From positions 1 through 64,000 of the forward strand of contig AUXH01000015.1 in the NCBI GenBank assembly GCA_000482145.1: 64,000 bases of DNA. The letters run 5' to 3'. Shown here in pieces: positions 62,496 through 64,000 of this stretch. Origin of the DNA: Strigomonas culicis. Lineage: Eukaryota; Euglenozoa; Kinetoplastea; Trypanosomatida; Trypanosomatidae. The position numbers were made by a program, and so were the translations under genes. Positions within the stretch are counted from its first letter, which is position 1, and each line of letters begins with the position of its first letter. The notes under the pieces were generated by a model. It made no database searches. It had not been told where the DNA came from and saw only the letters and a list, made by a program, of their open reading frames with translations.

Positions 62496-64000
62496 ATGCA
62501 AGCACATATTGCTGTTTGTACGCACCACGTGCAGGCGGGGTCGCAAGGATCTCGTGCTATCAGAGTTTCTGGTCACTCCGTCAATTACACAGTTCCGCAA
62601 TCTCTGAAAGACAACGGTTTTCCTGCAGCAGATTCGACATTTGCAGCCGAGAGTGTGATAGAAAATGCAGCTGTGCCAGCTATGCAAAACATGCTGATGG
62701 ACGCTTGTGATAATTTTCGTTCCAAACGAGAAAACCTTGTTGTGTTCGCGTACGGTGTACGTTCTGTGCCGAAACGCCAGCTAATGTACGGATCCTCCGG
62801 TAAGGAGGGCTACGCCACTAAGCTCATGATGGATACTGTTGCCGCAGGTGGTGGTCTTTTTTTCATCAATGCTTTTGTACTGGGTCAGACAGAGCACCTT
62901 GTTGACTTGATCAATCTTACAAATCAATCGGGTGTGTTGGTTGACTCTGTGAAGGAGGGACCGCAAGCTCACGGCATCACACGCGCACAGGTGAATACCC
63001 CGAGCGATGTTAACACGGTGATGCAGAGAGTTACACAGAGTATTGAAACTGTTTTTGCTCCTGTTCTTGCTCTAAAGCAGCCTACACCGGAGCTGGAAGC
63101 TCTTCCACCCTACAATGGAGACACCATTGTTGTTCAGTTGCTGCGATATGAAAACGAGCAGGACGCAAATGACCTGAAGGAAACAAACTCCATGAATTTT
63201 GTGTCTTTGGGTGATTCCGAAAGACCAGTGTTATGCGGTGTTAATGGGACTCAACAAGCTGCATTTGAGCGAACCCACCGCATTCTAGTTTCCGCTGCGA
63301 GTATCATTTCAAGCATCAAGTGCAGCCGTCTTCGCATTCCTTTTGGTAAATCCAAGATGAGCCAGCTTCTTCGACGCAGTTACAATGCCGAGAAAGGCTA
63401 CACGCGCGGCAGCCAAAACGGAAACACAAATACATTTATGTTCATTCACTGCTTCACGGATGCACAGTGGGCGGAGGAAACGTACCACTGCCTCACCATG
63501 ATTCGCAGAATGACAAACACGCTCGGTTCCACTGGTATTGGCTCTATGCTTCGCGATTTGAATGTGGATAAGTGGCGTCTTGACCAAGATGTGACCGAGC
63601 TGCGCGAAGAGCTTGCTGTTGCCAAGGTTGCATACGACTACAAGCCCCGTATCTTTGACAGCAACAAAAATATTGCAAACATTAAGGATGAGGAGGCTAA
63701 ATACATTGGAGCGATTGAGAGTAAACGGGAAGAGGCCAGAGAGAAACAGCTGACCATAATCCGACAAAGGGCAGCCGAAGAAACCGCAAGGATGATCAAA
63801 GAGCAAGAGGCTAGTAGCGGCACCACACTGGAGGAGCTAAAGCAAACACTGGCATCAAAAAAGCACGACAACGAAGCACTGCAATCGGATCGCAACGCGC
63901 GTGCCCGCGAGTATGAACATACACTGGAAAAACTGCGTACCAAGAAAGAAGGTGAAGAGGCAACGGCTGCCAAATTGAAAGCTGAAATGGCTCAACTGGA
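62496..64000 (+). CDS. Kinesin-like protein with degenerate motor domain, 5' part (runs off the right edge)
   Basis: The open frame from the ATG at 62496-62498 reaches the window end (501 codons and two bases). Residues about 80-100 read LVVFAYGVRSVPKRQLMYGS. This aligns with the kinesin P-loop region V-F-A-Y-G-Q-T-G-S-G-K-T-x-T-M-x-G, but the G-S-G-K-T core is replaced by V-P-K-R. Residues about 275-295 (RLRIPFGKSKMSQLLRRSY) match the kinesin V-P-Y-R-x-S-K-L-T-x-L-L block, and NTNTFMFIHCFTDA then EETYHCLTMIRRM match the last motor elements. The switch I and II motifs are not recognisable. From about 355 on it is a Lys/Glu-rich coiled coil. It is probably a non-motile kinesin-derived coiled-coil protein. 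Confidence 0.8.
   Translation, partial: MQAHIAVCTHHVQAGSQGSRAIRVSGHSVNYTVPQSLKDNGFPAADSTFAAESVIENAAVPAMQNMLMDACDNFRSKRENLVVFAYGVRSVPKRQLMYGSSGKEGYATKLMMDTVAAGGGLFFINAFVLGQTEHLVDLINLTNQSGVLVDSVKEGPQAHGITRAQVNTPSDVNTVMQRVTQSIETVFAPVLALKQPTPELEALPPYNGDTIVVQLLRYENEQDANDLKETNSMNFVSLGDSERPVLCGVNGTQQAAFERTHRILVSAASIISSIKCSRLRIPFGKSKMSQLLRRSYNAEKGYTRGSQNGNTNTFMFIHCFTDAQWAEETYHCLTMIRRMTNTLGSTGIGSMLRDLNVDKWRLDQDVTELREELAVAKVAYDYKPRIFDSNKNIANIKDEEAKYIGAIESKREEAREKQLTIIRQRAAEETARMIKEQEASSGTTLEELKQTLASKKHDNEALQSDRNARAREYEHTLEKLRTKKEGEEATAAKLKAEMAQL

Noticed and set aside
1..64000. CRISPR arrays, insertion sequences, retrotransposon or viral remnants, rRNA genes
   Set aside because: I saw no regularly spaced repeats, transposase, integrase or reverse-transcriptase motifs, and no rRNA-like sequence. 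The gene order and splice signals are those of a kinetoplastid nuclear array.

Overview
The window looks like nuclear DNA from a kinetoplastid flagellate, most likely a trypanosomatid. Thirty intronless genes lie head to tail on the minus strand between about 1 and 60395. They are separated by short AT-rich spacers. Many starts are preceded by a polypyrimidine tract and an AG, the layout expected for spliced-leader trans-splicing of a polycistronic transcript. One further gene begins on the plus strand at 62496 and runs off the right edge. I cannot fix the genus from the sequence alone.

Layout from the left edge, all minus strand: a cut-off proline-rich protein; a small membrane protein; a mitoribosomal bL9-like protein; an ABC1/UbiB-family atypical kinase; the SUMO-activating subunit UBA2; an acidic unknown; a neutral-sphingomyelinase/ISCL-type phospholipase C; a large unknown multipass membrane protein; a gamma-carbonic-anhydrase-like protein; a mitochondrial membrane protein; PIG-H; two tandem SLC33A1-like transporters; an XPF nuclease; a Tudor-like protein; and a zinc-finger protein with a long R-x-x-S/T array.

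The array continues with a mitochondrial unknown, a coiled-coil protein, a dual-specificity phosphatase joined to an RRM-like domain, AP-3 delta, a Prp5/DDX46 helicase, an unusual protein kinase, TRIP4/ASC-1, a histidine phosphatase, a 73-residue eEF1B-type domain, a LisH protein, a longin R-SNARE, a thioredoxin-like/helical-repeat mitochondrial protein, meckelin, the queuine transglycosylase subunit QTRT2 and SMC3.

The 2.1 kb between SMC3 and the plus-strand gene is a divergent strand-switch region. In trypanosomatids such places are where RNA polymerase II starts in both directions. It holds an abrupt block of G+C-rich, CpG-rich DNA (about 61250-61880) with a 16-base C run. The block is flanked by AC and AT microsatellites inside otherwise AT-rich DNA. 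I regard it as the most interesting non-coding signal here. The first plus-strand gene encodes a kinesin-like protein whose nucleotide-binding loop is degenerate.

The genes do not form one pathway, as is normal for trypanosomatid arrays. Codon third positions are strongly G/C in the left half and clearly less so near the strand-switch region. Many frames stay open upstream of the first ATG, so the starts given here use ATG codons and, where visible, the likely splice acceptor. All functional calls come from reading motifs; no database search was run.
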